Numbered from the stretch's first letter, positions 26,883 through 39,978 are shown. The stretch: 64,000 nt of DNA from Lysobacteraceae bacterium (GCA_026005075.1 BPKJ01000001.1:496001-560000), one strand, 5' to 3'. Numbers and translations are program-made. Notes: generated by a model not told the origin, from the sequence alone.

Positions 26883-27266
26883 ATGGACCTGTTCAAGATC
26901 TTCACCCTCGAGGCGGCCCACCGCCTGCCCCACGTGCCGGAGGGGCACAAGTGCGCACGCCTGCACGGCCACTCGTTCCGGATCGAGGTCGTGGTACGTG
27001 GCAGCGTCGATCCGCGTACCGGATGGGTGATGGACTTCGCCGACATCAAGGCGGCCTTCCAGCCGATCCACGAGCAGCTCGACCACCGCTACCTGAACGA
27101 GATCGAGGGCCTCGAGAACCCGACCAGCGAGGAACTGGCCCGCTGGATCTGGCGGCGGCTCGCCCCTCGCCTGCCCGGCCTGGCCGAGGTCGTGGTCCAC
27201 GAAACCTGCACGTCCGGCTGCCGCTACCGCGGTGAGGACAGCGCAGAGGCGACACCAAGCGCTTGA
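26883..27266 (+). CDS. queD: 6-carboxytetrahydropterin synthase QueD
   Basis: QueD converts dihydroneopterin triphosphate to 6-carboxytetrahydropterin, the first pathway-specific step of queuosine synthesis. The 127-aa protein shows the zinc histidines in [22 protein letters not shown] (read in parts), with the catalytic Cys in HKCARLHGH, and the C-terminal [14 protein letters not shown]. No other queuosine gene is adjacent. The upstream kinase is probably co-transcribed. Confidence 0.94.
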   Translation: MDLFKIFTLEAAHRLPHVPEGHKCARLHGHSFRIEVVVRGSVDPRTGWVMDFADIKAAFQPIHEQLDHRYLNEIEGLENPTSEELARWIWRRLAPRLPGLAEVVVHETCTSGCRYRGEDSAEATPSA

Positions 27267-27279
27267 TTTGCCAGCTTTG

Positions 27280-27308
27280 TTGCACTGCAGCATGGGCGCT
27301 GCTACAGT
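27280..27308 (+). promoter_or_regulatory. sigma70-type promoter of the phasin gene
   Basis: TTGCAC (27280-27285) and TACAGT (27303-27308) are separated by exactly 17 bp. They lie 40 bp before the phasin ATG and just after the queD stop, so the phasin is probably its own transcription unit. Confidence 0.7.
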
Positions 27309-27347
27309 AGCCCGGCGGATTTCCCGCACGCCGAGGAGGGCAAGCCC

Positions 27348-27740
27348 ATGTTCGAGTTCAACCAGCCGTTCGTTTCCTATTCGCGTCAGCTCGCGGATGC
27401 CGCCATCAAGGCGCAGCAGCTCGCGCTCGAGAACTTCGAGTCGATCGCAAGGCTGCAGCTCAAGACCGCAGAGAACCGCCTCAACGCGACCTTCACGTTC
27501 CTGGGCGAGGCCGCCGAGGTCCGTGACCTCGAAGGCATCCGGGCCATCTGGCCGAAGAGCTTCCACCTCGCCCGCGAGGCCGGCGAGGAACTGCTGACGC
27601 TGGGCCAGGAGACCCTGCAGCGCACCGCGCGGACCGGGGAGGCGATCGCGCAGCTGGTCAAGGCCCAGGTCGAGGCCGCCAACGAGGGCATCGCCAAGGC
27701 CGCCCCCAAGGCCGGAGCGAAGAGCGGGCGCACCGCCTGA
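27348..27740 (+). CDS. phasin family protein
   Basis: The 130-aa, almost wholly helical protein starts FEFNQPFVSYSRQLADAAIKAQQLALENFESIARLQL (read in parts) and ends in an Ala/Lys-rich tail. This pattern is typical of phasins, the amphipathic proteins that coat polyhydroxyalkanoate granules. A GGAGGG site lies about 8 nt before the ATG. No PHA synthase gene is in the window, so a granule role is inferred from family only; some phasin-family proteins act as general stress proteins. Confidence 0.87.
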   Translation: MFEFNQPFVSYSRQLADAAIKAQQLALENFESIARLQLKTAENRLNATFTFLGEAAEVRDLEGIRAIWPKSFHLAREAGEELLTLGQETLQRTARTGEAIAQLVKAQVEAANEGIAKAAPKAGAKSGRTA

Positions 27741-27768
27741 CCCGGGCGCCGTCCTGCACGCTTGCCGA

Positions 27769-27795
27769 CTGCGGCCCGCCTCGTGCGGGCCGCAG
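27769..27795. terminator. bidirectional hairpin between convergent genes
   Basis: A perfect 11-bp stem, CTGCGGCCCGC and its complement, with a 5-nt loop lies between the convergent phasin and MAPEG genes. There is no clear T-tract on either side, so it may act as a weak or Rho-assisted terminator for both. Confidence 0.7.
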
Positions 27796-27800
27796 CGCAT

Positions 27801-28190
27801 TCAGGATCCGGCCGCCTGCAGCGGCAGCAGGTAGGGCCGCAGGGCACAGATCAACGCCAGCAGCCAGACCAGGCTGCGCAGGGTGGGGCGGTCGAGCAGG
27901 TAGCACAGCCCGTAGGCGAGGCGCAGCACCACGAAGCCGATCGCCCAGGGCTGGATGGCCTCGACCGCGACCTGCTGCTGGAGGCTGAACAGCACGCCGA
28001 CGGCGAACAGGGGGAAGGCCTCGAAGGCATTCAGATGGGCCGCATGGGCGCGCTGCGGAAATCCGCTCAGCCGCGCCTGCCACGTGCGCGGGTCGCGGTT
28101 GTCGAAGCGAGGGCCGGCCAGCTTGGCCACGGCCGTGAACAGGTAGGGCATCAGCCCCGCCGCGAGGAGGCAGGTCACCAGCACGCTCAT
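27801..28190 (-). CDS. MAPEG family membrane protein
   Basis: The 129-aa protein has about four transmembrane helices and the MAPEG-type pattern RAHAAHLNAFEAFPLFAVGVL after the first loop. Eukaryotic MAPEG proteins act on glutathione and eicosanoids; bacterial ones are mostly uncharacterised. ATG at 28190 overlaps the stop of the STAS gene (ATGA), so it is the last gene of the FHA/STAS operon. Whether it takes part in the same signalling is unknown. Confidence 0.85.
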   Translation of the reverse strand: MSVLVTCLLAAGLMPYLFTAVAKLAGPRFDNRDPRTWQARLSGFPQRAHAAHLNAFEAFPLFAVGVLFSLQQQVAVEAIQPWAIGFVVLRLAYGLCYLLDRPTLRSLVWLLALICALRPYLLPLQAAGS

Positions 28191-28822
28191 GACCGGCCGA
28201 TCCCGAACAGGCGTTTCCACCATGGCCGCCGGTCCGGCCTCCGGGCGGGGGCGGCGGGCGCTTCGCCCGCGGCGGCGACGTCGGCCGAGGCGATCCGACG
28301 CATCACCTGCGTGCCCTGGGCAATGGCCCGCGCGGCACGGTTGTGGTGGCGGTCCGAGGTCAGCAGCGAGGCGGCCAGCTCGGCCAGCCGCGCGGCCTCG
28401 GGATCCGGCTCGGCGCGGGTCGCATCCGGCTCGATCCCGAGCAGCCGCATCACCGCGGGCCCGAGTTCGGCCCCGCGGGTCGCGGGGTGGTCGGCCAGCG
28501 CGGCCTCGCGGGTTTCGCGCAGGTCGAGCAGCAGGCTCACTCCTGCCGCGTCCAGCGCCTGCCGAACGGGCGGCCGCAGGCCCGCGACCCGCAGGCTGGT
28601 GGTCGGGGTGCTCATGGACTTGGCGAGGGTGGCGAGGGCGCGCGCGCCGGCATGGCTGATGTAGCCAAGGCCGGACATGTCGAGGACCAGGTGGCGCTCG
28701 CCCGCGGCCACCGTCTCCGCGGCGAACAGCTCGAAGTCGGCAGCGCTCTCGTTGTCGAGACGTCCCTCCAGCACGGCGACCAGCACGCCGCCCACACGCT
28801 CGCGGCGGACCTCGAAGGGCAT
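28187..28822 (-). CDS. STAS domain protein
   Basis: Residues 1-~100 of this 211-aa protein form a STAS domain of the anti-sigma-factor antagonist type (VLEGRLDNESAADFELFA, LVLDMSGLGYISHAGARAL). The position where antagonists usually have Ser-Ser or Ser-Ala before Gly reads S-H-A-G here. The C-terminal half is Ala/Arg-rich and ends in a basic cluster (RRPWWKRLFGIGRS), perhaps membrane-associating. One nucleotide separates its start from the upstream FHA gene stop. No partner kinase or sigma factor is adjacent. Confidence 0.82.
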   Translation of the reverse strand: MPFEVRRERVGGVLVAVLEGRLDNESAADFELFAAETVAAGERHLVLDMSGLGYISHAGARALATLAKSMSTPTTSLRVAGLRPPVRQALDAAGVSLLLDLRETREAALADHPATRGAELGPAVMRLLGIEPDATRAEPDPEAARLAELAASLLTSDRHHNRAARAIAQGTQVMRRIASADVAAAGEAPAAPARRPDRRPWWKRLFGIGRS

Positions 28823-28823
28823 C

Positions 28824-29852
28824 TCAGCGCTCCCGGAAAAGGAAGCGGGCCGGACCGACCTCGATCACGTCCTCGTGACGGAGCAGGTGCTGCTGGACCG
28901 CAACGCCGTTGATGCGAACGCCGCCGCCGAGGTCGCTGATCGTGTAGCCCGCCATCGAGGCCCGGATCTCGGCCTGCTGCGGCTTGCTCCCGGGGATGCG
29001 CACGTCGCACTGCTCGGCCGAGCCGAGGACCACCGGCTTGAGCCCGACCGTATGGGTGATCTTGCCGGCCTCGGGGTTCTGCGGCACCAGCCGTGCGCTG
29101 CGGATCACCACGGTCTGGTCCGCACGCGGCGGCACCGCCCCACCCTTGAGCGTCTGCATGGTCTGCGTCGCGCCCGGATCGGCGGCCGGGCGCGGTGGCG
29201 GCGTCGGCACGCCCGAGGCCGGTGTCGGCGGCGGTGGCGGCGCATCGGCAAGCTGCTCGGCGGAGAGCGGCGCCAGACGCATGGTCTCGGCAGGCGCCTC
29301 CGTGGCTCGCGGTCGCTCCGCGGTCGTCGCCGCAGCCGCGCCGCCGGCGGGGGGCGGCGTGGTCGCCTCGGCGGCCGGCCGTTCCAGCTCCTCGCGGGAG
29401 CGGAACGCGCCGATGAAGCGTTCCCGCAGCTTCAGGGCTTCCTCCCTCGCCGCCGTCTTGGCCTCGACGCGCGCCTCGATCTCCTTGACCCGGCGCTGGT
29501 ACTCCGCGTCGTCGAACTCGCCGAGATCGTGGCGGAAATCGACCTCTTCGCGATCGAGACGGGCGGCCTCGTGGGCCTCCTCCAGCCGCGCGATCATCGC
29601 GAACAGCTTGACGTACTCCCGGCGCGCCTCGGCACGCAGCGGTTCGGACTCGGCCTCGAGGCCCTGCTTGCGGGTCTCGTAGTCCTTGCGCACGCGCAGG
29701 TAGACCGCCTCCGCAACCTTCTCCCGGCGCTCCTCCATCGCGGCCAGCCGCTTCTCGAGGGTCTCGATCTCGGCCTTGAGCACGGTCAGGCGTTCCAGCG
29801 GGCTGGTGTCGATCTCGGCCAGCTCCTTCAGGATGTCCTTCTCCTCGGCCAT
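28824..29852 (-). CDS. coiled-coil protein with degenerate C-terminal FHA domain
   Basis: The 342-aa protein has a long charged coiled coil (about residues 1-155), a Pro/Ala/Thr-rich linker and a C-terminal FHA-like domain (about 265-340). In the FHA part the usual pThr-binding Arg is replaced (VVLGSAEQCDVRIPG) and the SxxH motif reads SKPQQAE, while the Asn is kept in VRINGVAV. Phosphothreonine binding is therefore doubtful and the domain may be structural. It begins 1 nt after the cNMP/FHA gene stop. Confidence 0.78.
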   Translation of the reverse strand: MAEEKDILKELAEIDTSPLERLTVLKAEIETLEKRLAAMEERREKVAEAVYLRVRKDYETRKQGLEAESEPLRAEARREYVKLFAMIARLEEAHEAARLDREEVDFRHDLGEFDDAEYQRRVKEIEARVEAKTAAREEALKLRERFIGAFRSREELERPAAEATTPPPAGGAAAATTAERPRATEAPAETMRLAPLSAEQLADAPPPPPTPASGVPTPPPRPAADPGATQTMQTLKGGAVPPRADQTVVIRSARLVPQNPEAGKITHTVGLKPVVLGSAEQCDVRIPGSKPQQAEIRASMAGYTISDLGGGVRINGVAVQQHLLRHEDVIEVGPARFLFRER

Positions 29853-29853
29853 C

Positions 29854-30630
29854 TCAAGCCTCCCTCAGGCTGACTTCGATCGCCCCGAAGCGCAGGCTGT
29901 CGCCGGCCTTGACCGCCACCTCCTGGCCGGGTTCGAGACGCTTGCCGTTGACCCAGGTCCCGTTGCCCACCCCGGGCTCCTCGCGCAGCCGCAGCGTCCC
30001 GTCCGGGCCTACCAGCAGGCGCGCGTGACGGCGACTCAGGGTGCGGGTCGCGTCCAGCGGGCCGAGGTTGACGTCGGGCACCGCACCGGTGGCCGGATCG
30101 GGGCGGCCGATCAGCAGTTCGGGGCGGCCGCCCGGCAGCGGAATCCGCCCGCCGGCGTGCTCGATGCAGACCGGCAGCGCCGCGGCCTGCGTGCGCGTGG
30201 CCTGCGGCGTCGCGGCCGGCGGACGCGGCGCGGGCCGGGCTGCTTCGGTTCCGGGCCGATCGGCGGCGAGGCGCGCCTCCAGCCGGGCCCGACGTGCCTC
30301 CGACTCCTTGAGGCGGAGCACCAGCCTGCGCATCAGCTGCACCGCCACCTCCACGTTCTCGCGCAGCACGGCGTGGAAGGCTGCGACCTCGATGCGCAGC
30401 GCACGCACCGGCGTGCTGGCCACGACCGTCGCCGTGTGCGGCTGCTCCTGGAGGATCGACATCTCGCCGCAGAAATCGCCGGGACCGAGTTCGGCCAGCA
30501 CCACGCCCGGCGCGTCGGCGCGCTGCACCACGGCCTTGCCGGACTCGAGGATGAACAGCGCGCTGGCGGTCTCACCCTCGCGCAACAGCGGCGTTCCGGC
30601 CGGAAACTCGACGAAGGGATCAGCACTCAT
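29854..30630 (-). CDS. cyclic-nucleotide-binding-like domain plus FHA domain protein
   Basis: Residues ~5-125 of this 258-aa protein form a cNMP-binding (Crp-like) domain with LGPGDFCGEMSILQEQPHTATV; the Arg that normally contacts the cyclic phosphate (PRTA) is His here. Residues ~170-255 form an FHA domain with intact IGR, LSRRHARL and NGTWVNG motifs, so phosphothreonine recognition is likely. There is no DNA-binding helix. It is the first gene of a tight four-gene operon. A membrane adenylate cyclase exists elsewhere in the window, but a link is speculative. Confidence 0.85.
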   Translation of the reverse strand: MSADPFVEFPAGTPLLREGETASALFILESGKAVVQRADAPGVVLAELGPGDFCGEMSILQEQPHTATVVASTPVRALRIEVAAFHAVLRENVEVAVQLMRRLVLRLKESEARRARLEARLAADRPGTEAARPAPRPPAATPQATRTQAAALPVCIEHAGGRIPLPGGRPELLIGRPDPATGAVPDVNLGPLDATRTLSRRHARLLVGPDGTLRLREEPGVGNGTWVNGKRLEPGQEVAVKAGDSLRFGAIEVSLREA

Positions 30631-30671
30631 GCGTCGTCCAAACTGGCGCGGCCCGCAGGCACGGTCCGGCG

Positions 30672-30701
30672 ATTATGCGCAGGCGTGCAAAGCAGCGGCA
30701 A
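30672..30701 (-). promoter_or_regulatory. promoter of the FHA/STAS operon
   Basis: On the minus strand TTGCCG (30696-30701) and CATAAT (30672-30677) are 18 bp apart, about 40 bp before the ATG of the cNMP/FHA gene. The boxes are good sigma70 matches in this GC-rich DNA. There is no experimental support. Confidence 0.55.
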
Positions 30702-30714
30702 GCGAGCCGCGGGC

Positions 30715-32100
30715 TCAGCCCTGCCCGGGCGGCTTGCGGGTCGGACGCTTCCAGCCGGCGATCGAGGTCTGCCTCGCGCGGGCGACGGTCAGGGTCTTTG
30801 CGGGCGCATCGCGGGTGATCACCGAGCCGGCCCCGATGGTCGCGTCCTCGCCGATCCGCAGCGGCGCGACCAGCGAGGTGTTGGATCCGATGAAAGCACC
30901 GTCGCCGATCTCGGTGGTCGACTTGTTCACGCCGTCGTAGTTGCAGGTGATGGTGCCGGCCCCGATGTTGACGCCGCTGCCGACCACGGCATCACCGAGG
31001 TAGCTCAGGTGGTTGGCCTTGCTGCCTTCGCCGAGGCTGGCGTTCTTGGTCTCCACGAAGTTGCCGACATGCACCCGCGCGGCAAGGCGCGTGCCCGGCC
31101 GCAGCCGTGCGAACGGCCCGATGCGTACCGCCTCGCCGGTGACCACGCCCTCGAGATCGGAGTGGGCCAGCACCTGCGTCCCCGATCCCAGCTCGACGTC
31201 GCGCAGACGGCAGAAGGGGCCGATGCGCACACCGGCACCGAGGACCACCCGCCCCTCGAGGATCACGTCGACGTCGATGACCACGTCCTCGCCGAGCTCC
31301 ACCTCGCCGCGCACGTCGATCCGCGCCGGATCGGCCAGCCGTGCCCCGGCAAGGCAAAGCTGGCGCGCACGCCGCAACTGGTAGCGGCGCTCCAGCTGTG
31401 CAAGCTGCCAAGGGTCATTGGCGCCCTCGGCCTCGCCCCGTTCGAGGCAGTGCACGGCGCGCGCGGGCCTGCCTTCGGCGGCGGCCATGGCGAACACGTC
31501 GGTGAGGTAGTACTCGCCCTGGGCATTGTCGTTGCCAAGCCGGCCAAGCCAGCGGCGCAGCGCCTCGGCCGGGGCGCACAGCACCCCCGTGTTCACGGTG
31601 CGGATCCGACGCTGCTCGGGCGTGGCGTCGCGGTCCTCGACCACGCCGGCAACCCGCCCGGCTGCGTCCAGCAGGACCCTGCCGTAACCGTCCACCACCT
31701 CCGGGCTGTCCACCAGCACCGCCGGCTCGCCATCCTGCGACGCCGCGCACAGGGCCCGCAGGGTCTCGACCCGGATCAACGGCACGTCGCCGTAGAGAAC
31801 CAGCACCCGGGCCCCATCCGGAATCCCCGGCATGGCCTGCAGCACGGCATGCCCGGTGCCGAGGCGCTCACGCTGCTCGACCCAGACCAGCCCGTCCTGG
31901 TCGCCGACCGCCGCCCGCACCTGCGCGGCGCCGTGGCCATGGACCACATGCACCCGCGTCGCCGCGACGGCCCTTGCAAGATCGAGCACGTGGGCCAGCA
32001 TCGGCCGACCGGCGAGCGGCTGCAGCACCTTGGGCAGCGCCGAACGCATCCGCTTGCCTTCACCGGCAGCCAGGATCACCACGTGCAGGGGCATGTTCAT
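30715..32100 (-). CDS. glmU: bifunctional UDP-GlcNAc pyrophosphorylase / GlcN-1-P acetyltransferase
   Basis: GlmU makes UDP-GlcNAc for peptidoglycan and LPS. The N-terminal uridyltransferase has [18 protein letters not shown]. The C-terminal left-handed beta-helix carries hexapeptide repeats and the acetyltransferase segment [11 protein letters not shown] ... [13 protein letters not shown]. At 461 aa it matches E. coli (456). ATG at 32100 or 32094 are both possible. Its place after atpC is the common gammaproteobacterial arrangement. Confidence 0.96.
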   Translation of the reverse strand: MNMPLHVVILAAGEGKRMRSALPKVLQPLAGRPMLAHVLDLARAVAATRVHVVHGHGAAQVRAAVGDQDGLVWVEQRERLGTGHAVLQAMPGIPDGARVLVLYGDVPLIRVETLRALCAASQDGEPAVLVDSPEVVDGYGRVLLDAAGRVAGVVEDRDATPEQRRIRTVNTGVLCAPAEALRRWLGRLGNDNAQGEYYLTDVFAMAAAEGRPARAVHCLERGEAEGANDPWQLAQLERRYQLRRARQLCLAGARLADPARIDVRGEVELGEDVVIDVDVILEGRVVLGAGVRIGPFCRLRDVELGSGTQVLAHSDLEGVVTGEAVRIGPFARLRPGTRLAARVHVGNFVETKNASLGEGSKANHLSYLGDAVVGSGVNIGAGTITCNYDGVNKSTTEIGDGAFIGSNTSLVAPLRIGEDATIGAGSVITRDAPAKTLTVARARQTSIAGWKRPTRKPPGQG

Positions 32101-32238
32101 GGTCGACTCCAGACGGGATGCGGATCGTGCGCGCAGCAGTCTAGCCTGTCGGGCGCCGCGCCCCGAGCCGCGCTGCGGACACCGCCCAGGGCGGCAGGAC
32201 CGGCAAGCACCTCGACCTCTTGCCGGGCCAGAACGACG

Positions 32239-32258
32239 ACGGCGCCCGAAGGCGCCGT
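32239..32258 (-). terminator. probable terminator after atpC
   Basis: An 8-bp stem (ACGGCGCC with its complement) closed by a UUCG tetraloop on the minus strand lies about 50 bp after the atpC stop. It is followed by CGTCGTTCT rather than a clean U-run, so termination may be partial, with some read-through to glmU. The rest of 32101-32305 has no gene. Confidence 0.55.
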
Positions 32259-32305
32259 GCCGTGAGCCCTGCAAGCCCTCGAAGAACTTTGCCCGCGTCG
32301 CCCGC

Positions 32306-32728
32306 CTAGTGCTTGAGCGTCTTGCGCAGGCGCTCCAGCGCCTGCAGCTGGGCCATGGCTTCGGCGAGCCTGGCCTGCGCTTCGGCGACGTCCATCGTCT
32401 CGCCACGACCCGCCAGCACGCGCTCGGCCTCCTCCTTGGCCTTGCGCGCCGCGGCCTCGTCCAGGTCCTCGGCACGCAGGGCGGTGTCGGTCAGGATCGA
32501 CACCACCTGCGGCTGCACCTCCAGGATCCCGCCGGAGACGTAGAAGTACTGCTCCTCGCCACCGGGGAGGATCAGCTTGACCTGACCCGGCTTGAGACGG
32601 GTGATCAGCGGCGCGTGGCGCGGCGCAATGCCGAGCTCGCCCATCTCTCCGGTGGCGATGACCATCTCCACCACGCCGTGAAAGATCTCCTGCTCGGCGC
32701 TGACGATGTCGCAACGAATGGTGCTCAT
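32306..32728 (-). CDS. atpC: F0F1 ATP synthase subunit epsilon
   Basis: The 140-aa epsilon subunit has the N-terminal beta-sandwich ([40 protein letters not shown]) and a C-terminal helical hairpin. It couples rotor and catalytic head and can inhibit ATP hydrolysis. It is the last gene of the atp operon. Confidence 0.96.
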   Translation of the reverse strand: MSTIRCDIVSAEQEIFHGVVEMVIATGEMGELGIAPRHAPLITRLKPGQVKLILPGGEEQYFYVSGGILEVQPQVVSILTDTALRAEDLDEAAARKAKEEAERVLAGRGETMDVAEAQARLAEAMAQLQALERLRKTLKH

Positions 32729-32842
32729 GTTTGCCTCGCTCTGCTGCGCGCGGCGCCCGGTCTGCCTGCCCCGGCCGAGCGGCGGGAGGCTACCGTGCCT
32801 CCCTCAGCCCGCCGAGCCGGCACCTGCCGGGCGTTGGGGGTC

Positions 32843-35201
<2,359 letters not shown>

Positions 35202-35278
35202 GTCTCGGTTTGCCTTCTAGGTTCCCGTGGTTGCCTGCTCTCGGCAACGGTCGCCGTGCACGGCGACCGTCGTCGTGC

Positions 35279-36823
35279 TCACCAGCTCTGCTTGAACTCG
35301 CTGATGATCTGCTTGAACTGGGCTTCGATGTCGGCGTTCCAGTCGCCGGTCTCGACGATCTGCTTCTCCAGCGCGCCGTAGTTGTTGGTCAGGTGCGCAT
35401 GCAGGCCGGCTTCGAAATCACCGATCTTGTTCACCGGCACGTCGTCCAGGTAGCCCTCGTTGACCGCGTAGATGGAGAGCGCCATCTGCGCGATGTTCAT
35501 CGGCGCGTACTGCTTCTGCTTCATCAGCTCGGTCACGCGCTGGCCACGCTCGAGCTGCTTGCGGGTGGCCTCGTCGAGATCGGAGGCGAACTGGGCGAAG
35601 GCAGCCAGCTCACGGTACTGGGCGAGCGCGATGCGAATGCCGCCCGAGAGCTTCTTCATGATCTTGGTCTGCGCCGCGCCACCCACGCGCGAGACCGAGA
35701 TGCCCGCATTGACCGCCGGGCGGATGCCGGCGTTGAACAGGTCGGTCTCGAGGAAGATCTGGCCGTCGGTGATCGAGATCACGTTGGTCGGCACGAAGGC
35801 GGACACGTCACCGGCCTGGGTCTCGATGATGGGCAGCGCGGTCAGCGAACCGGTGCGGCCCTTCACCTCGCCGTTGGTGAACTTCTCGACGTAGGCCTCG
35901 TTGACCCGTGCCGCACGCTCCAGCAGACGCGAATGCAGGTAGAAGACGTCACCGGGATAGGCTTCGCGACCCGGCGGACGGCGCAGCAGCAGCGAAATCT
36001 GGCGATAGGCCACCGCCTGCTTGGAGAGGTCGTCGTAGATGATCAGGGCGTCCTGACCGCGATCGCGGAAGTACTCGCCCATGGTGCAGCCGGAGTAGGC
36101 CGCGATGTACTGCATGGCGGCGGACTCGGAGGCCGAGGCCGCGACGATGATGGTGTGCTCCAGCGCGCCGTGCTTCTCGAGCTGGCGGACCACGTTGGCG
36201 ATCGAGCTGTTCTTCTGCCCGATGGCCACGTAGATGCACTTGATGCCGGTGCCCTTCTGGTTGATGATCGCGTCCACCGCGAGCGCGGTCTTGCCGGTCT
36301 GGCGGTCGCCGATGATCAGCTCACGCTGGCCACGGCCGATCGGGATCATGCTGTCGACCGACTTGTAGCCGGTCTGCACCGGCTGATCGACCGACTTGCG
36401 CCAGATCACGCCCGGCGCCACCTTCTCGACCGGCGAGGTCAGCTTGGCCTCGATCGGCCCCTTGCCGTCGATCGGCTCACCCAGCGCGTTGACCACGCGA
36501 CCGAGCAGCTCCGGGCCCACCGGCACCTCGAGGATGCGACCGGTGGTGCGGGCGACGTCGCCTTCGCGGAGGTGCTCGTAGTCACCCAGCACCACCGCGC
36601 CCACCGAATCGCGCTCCAGGTTGAGGGCGAGCGCATAGGTGCTGTTCGGCAGTTCGATCATCTCGCCCTGCATCACGTCGGCGAGCCCGAAGATGCGCAC
36701 GATGCCGTCCGACACCGAGGTGACCACACCCTCGTTGCGGGCCTCGGCAGCAAGCGAGACCTTCTCGATGCGGTTCCGGATCAGTTCACTGATTTCAGAC
36801 GGGTTGAGCTGGGTGGTTGCCAT
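35279..36823 (-). CDS. atpA: F0F1 ATP synthase subunit alpha
   Basis: The 514-aa non-catalytic subunit starts [20 protein letters not shown] and has the P-loop GDRQTGKTA, the [16 protein letters not shown] segment and the Arg-containing signature around [12 protein letters not shown]. The length equals the family norm. It lies 110 bp after atpH. Confidence 0.98.
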   Translation of the reverse strand: MATTQLNPSEISELIRNRIEKVSLAAEARNEGVVTSVSDGIVRIFGLADVMQGEMIELPNSTYALALNLERDSVGAVVLGDYEHLREGDVARTTGRILEVPVGPELLGRVVNALGEPIDGKGPIEAKLTSPVEKVAPGVIWRKSVDQPVQTGYKSVDSMIPIGRGQRELIIGDRQTGKTALAVDAIINQKGTGIKCIYVAIGQKNSSIANVVRQLEKHGALEHTIIVAASASESAAMQYIAAYSGCTMGEYFRDRGQDALIIYDDLSKQAVAYRQISLLLRRPPGREAYPGDVFYLHSRLLERAARVNEAYVEKFTNGEVKGRTGSLTALPIIETQAGDVSAFVPTNVISITDGQIFLETDLFNAGIRPAVNAGISVSRVGGAAQTKIMKKLSGGIRIALAQYRELAAFAQFASDLDEATRKQLERGQRVTELMKQKQYAPMNIAQMALSIYAVNEGYLDDVPVNKIGDFEAGLHAHLTNNYGALEKQIVETGDWNADIEAQFKQIISEFKQSW

Positions 36824-36933
36824 TGTCGTTTCCTTGGGTCATGCCCCGTGGGCGCCGGGACACTTCGGTTGCTAGCTTGGTTGGGCCGCGGCCGGCGCGG
36901 CGAGGACCCCGCCCCGCGTTCCGGGCCTCGGCG

Positions 36934-37464
36934 TCAGTGCAGCAGCGCGGCCTCGAGGCGCGCCAGCTTGGAGCGGAGCGAGCCGTCGATCACCACGTTC
37001 CCGGCATCGATCACCGCACCGCCGAGCAGCTCGGGATCGACCTCGCGGCGCACCTCGACTTCGCGGCCGAAGCGGCGCTTGAGTGCCTCGACGATGCGTT
37101 GTGTCTCGGCATCGTCCAACGCGGTCGCAGAGCGCACGCGCACCCGCAGCACACCCTCCTCCTCGGCCTTGAGCTGCTCGAACAGCGCGTGGATCTCGGG
37201 CAGCAGCCGCAGGCGGCCGTTCTCGGCGAGCAGGGCGAGAAACTGCCGGAAGTTGGGATCGAGGTCACCCGGTGGCAGCAGCAGTTCCAGGACCTGCTCG
37301 GTCTGCAGGGCCGGGTGGCCGAGCAGCCTCGCGACCCTGGGGTCGGCAGCCACCTGATGCACGAAGCCCAGCAGCCCGGCCCACTGCGGCAGGCGACCGT
37401 GGTCGCGGGCCAGCGAGAAGGCGGCTCGGGCGTAGGGGCGGGCGAGGGTCAGGACCTGGCTCAT
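36934..37464 (-). CDS. atpH: F0F1 ATP synthase subunit delta
   Basis: The 176-aa peripheral-stalk subunit begins SQVLTLARPYARAAFSLARD and contains the C-terminal signature VDPELLGGAVIDAGNVVIDGSLRSKLARL (read in parts). It joins the F1 head to subunit b. It lies 8 bp after atpF. Confidence 0.95.
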   Translation of the reverse strand: MSQVLTLARPYARAAFSLARDHGRLPQWAGLLGFVHQVAADPRVARLLGHPALQTEQVLELLLPPGDLDPNFRQFLALLAENGRLRLLPEIHALFEQLKAEEEGVLRVRVRSATALDDAETQRIVEALKRRFGREVEVRREVDPELLGGAVIDAGNVVIDGSLRSKLARLEAALLH

Positions 37465-37472
37465 GATCGACC

Positions 37473-37943
37473 TCAGAGCTGCCCGGCCAGTTCGTCGAGC
37501 AGGGCCTTGTGGGCGCCGGCGTCGATCTCGCGGCGGATCAGCTTCTCGGCGCCGGCCACGACCAGCGTGGCCACCTCGGCGCGCAGTGCCTCGCGGGCCT
37601 TGTTGGCGGCCAGCTCGATCTCGGCCAGCGCCGCCGCCTTCTGGCGGTTGGCCTCGACGATCGCGTCCTCCTTGGCCTTGTCGATGATCTGGTTGGCACG
37701 GGCGTGCGCCTGCTCGATGATCTCGTTGGCCTTGCCCCGCGCTTCCTTGAGCAGCTCGGCGACCTTGTCCTCGGCCTGGGCCAGCTCACGCTGGCTGCGG
37801 TCCGCCGCCGCGAGGCCCTCGGCGATCTTCTTCTGGCGCTCCTCGATGGCGTTCATCAGGGGCGGCCAGATGAACTTCCAGCAGAACCAGATCAGGATGG
37901 CGAAGAAGATCGCCTGTCCCAAAAAGGTGGCATTGACGGTCAT
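37473..37943 (-). CDS. atpF: F0F1 ATP synthase subunit b
   Basis: The 156-aa subunit has one N-terminal membrane helix ([23 protein letters not shown]) and a long charged coiled coil that forms the stator stalk. Length and position between atpE and atpH are standard. Confidence 0.96.
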   Translation of the reverse strand: MTVNATFLGQAIFFAILIWFCWKFIWPPLMNAIEERQKKIAEGLAAADRSQRELAQAEDKVAELLKEARGKANEIIEQAHARANQIIDKAKEDAIVEANRQKAAALAEIELAANKAREALRAEVATLVVAGAEKLIRREIDAGAHKALLDELAGQL

Positions 37944-38010
37944 TTGCGTACTCCGCGAAGGGGAATGTCCGCGGAGCCTTCAGCGCGGCTCCGCGGGCGC
38001 GGCGGCGGGC

Positions 38011-39249
<1,239 letters not shown>

Positions 39250-39618
39250 TCACGATTTGAATGCGAATGCGGACAGGTTGACCGCCAGCGCGGCGAGGGC
39301 TCCCCCGACCACCGCCAGCGGCTCCAGCGCCAGCCGGGCCAGCGCCAGCCAGAGCAGCGCCACGATCACCAGCCACTTGAGCGCGAGACCGCCGGCCATC
39401 CGCATCAGCGTCGGACCGGGTCCCGCCACCGGGCCATGAAACATGCGCCACGCCATCAGCGCACCCCCGGCCGCCACCGCAACCCCGCCCATCAGGACAC
39501 CCAGCGCAGCCCGCCAGCCCAGGAGCGCCGCAGGGAGCGCGAGGGCCAGCACCACGACGATCTGGACGGCCAGCAGCCGCATCGCCAGTCGCTTTCCCGC
39601 GGCGAGGGTGTTCAGCAC
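39250..39618 (-). CDS. atpI: ATP synthase subunit I family protein
   Basis: The ~122-aa protein has about four hydrophobic segments (LLAVQIVVVLALALPAALLGW, AALGVLMGGVAVAAGGALMAW, LALKWLVIVALLWLALARLAL and a last helix). AtpI helps c-ring assembly and possibly Mg2+ uptake. Identification rests on hydrophobic pattern and position before atpB. GTG at 39618 is my preferred start; an ATG further in is possible. Confidence 0.82.
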   Translation of the reverse strand: MLNTLAAGKRLAMRLLAVQIVVVLALALPAALLGWRAALGVLMGGVAVAAGGALMAWRMFHGPVAGPGPTLMRMAGGLALKWLVIVALLWLALARLALEPLAVVGGALAALAVNLSAFAFKS

Positions 39619-39978
39619 GCAGCGGATCCGTGGGGCCAGGGGAGGTGCGGCGGGGCGACGGAGGCCCGCCCTGCCAAGACGCGAGAGTCTAGCAGTCCAA
39701 CCGCGACGCTCACAAGTGCAGCCCTGCAACGCGGCCCGTGGCGGCCGGTCGCGCACGCCTTTCCCCGGAGGCTGGGGCGAGCGCTTGCAGGGCCTCGTTC
39801 AGTATGCGGTCAAGATATTGATCTGAAAGCCGTTTTCCGGCGCGCGGCAGGATGTCCGGCGGGCTTTCGCGGACGAACGGTCGGCTGGCAGCCGCGGGCC
39901 GCGACTGCTGACTTCAAATCCGCGGCGGAAGGCCGATATGTTCATTGCCAGGCGTGCACCACCGAGAGGAGGCCAGCC
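39619..39978. promoter_or_regulatory. divergent intergenic region with atp operon promoter
   Basis: This 360-bp gap separates atpI (minus) from a hypothetical gene (plus). On the minus strand TTGTGA (39710-39715) and TAGACT (39686-39691), 18 bp apart, are the best promoter for atpIBEFHAGDC. On the plus strand TTCAAA (39913-39918) and TATGTT (39937-39942), also 18 bp apart, could serve the hypothetical gene. I see no gene in the gap. Confidence 0.5.

Noticed and set aside
27769..27795. Repeat unit or attachment site between phasin and MAPEG genes
   Set aside because: It is a single perfect hairpin between convergent genes with no second copy or integrase nearby; a terminator role is sufficient.
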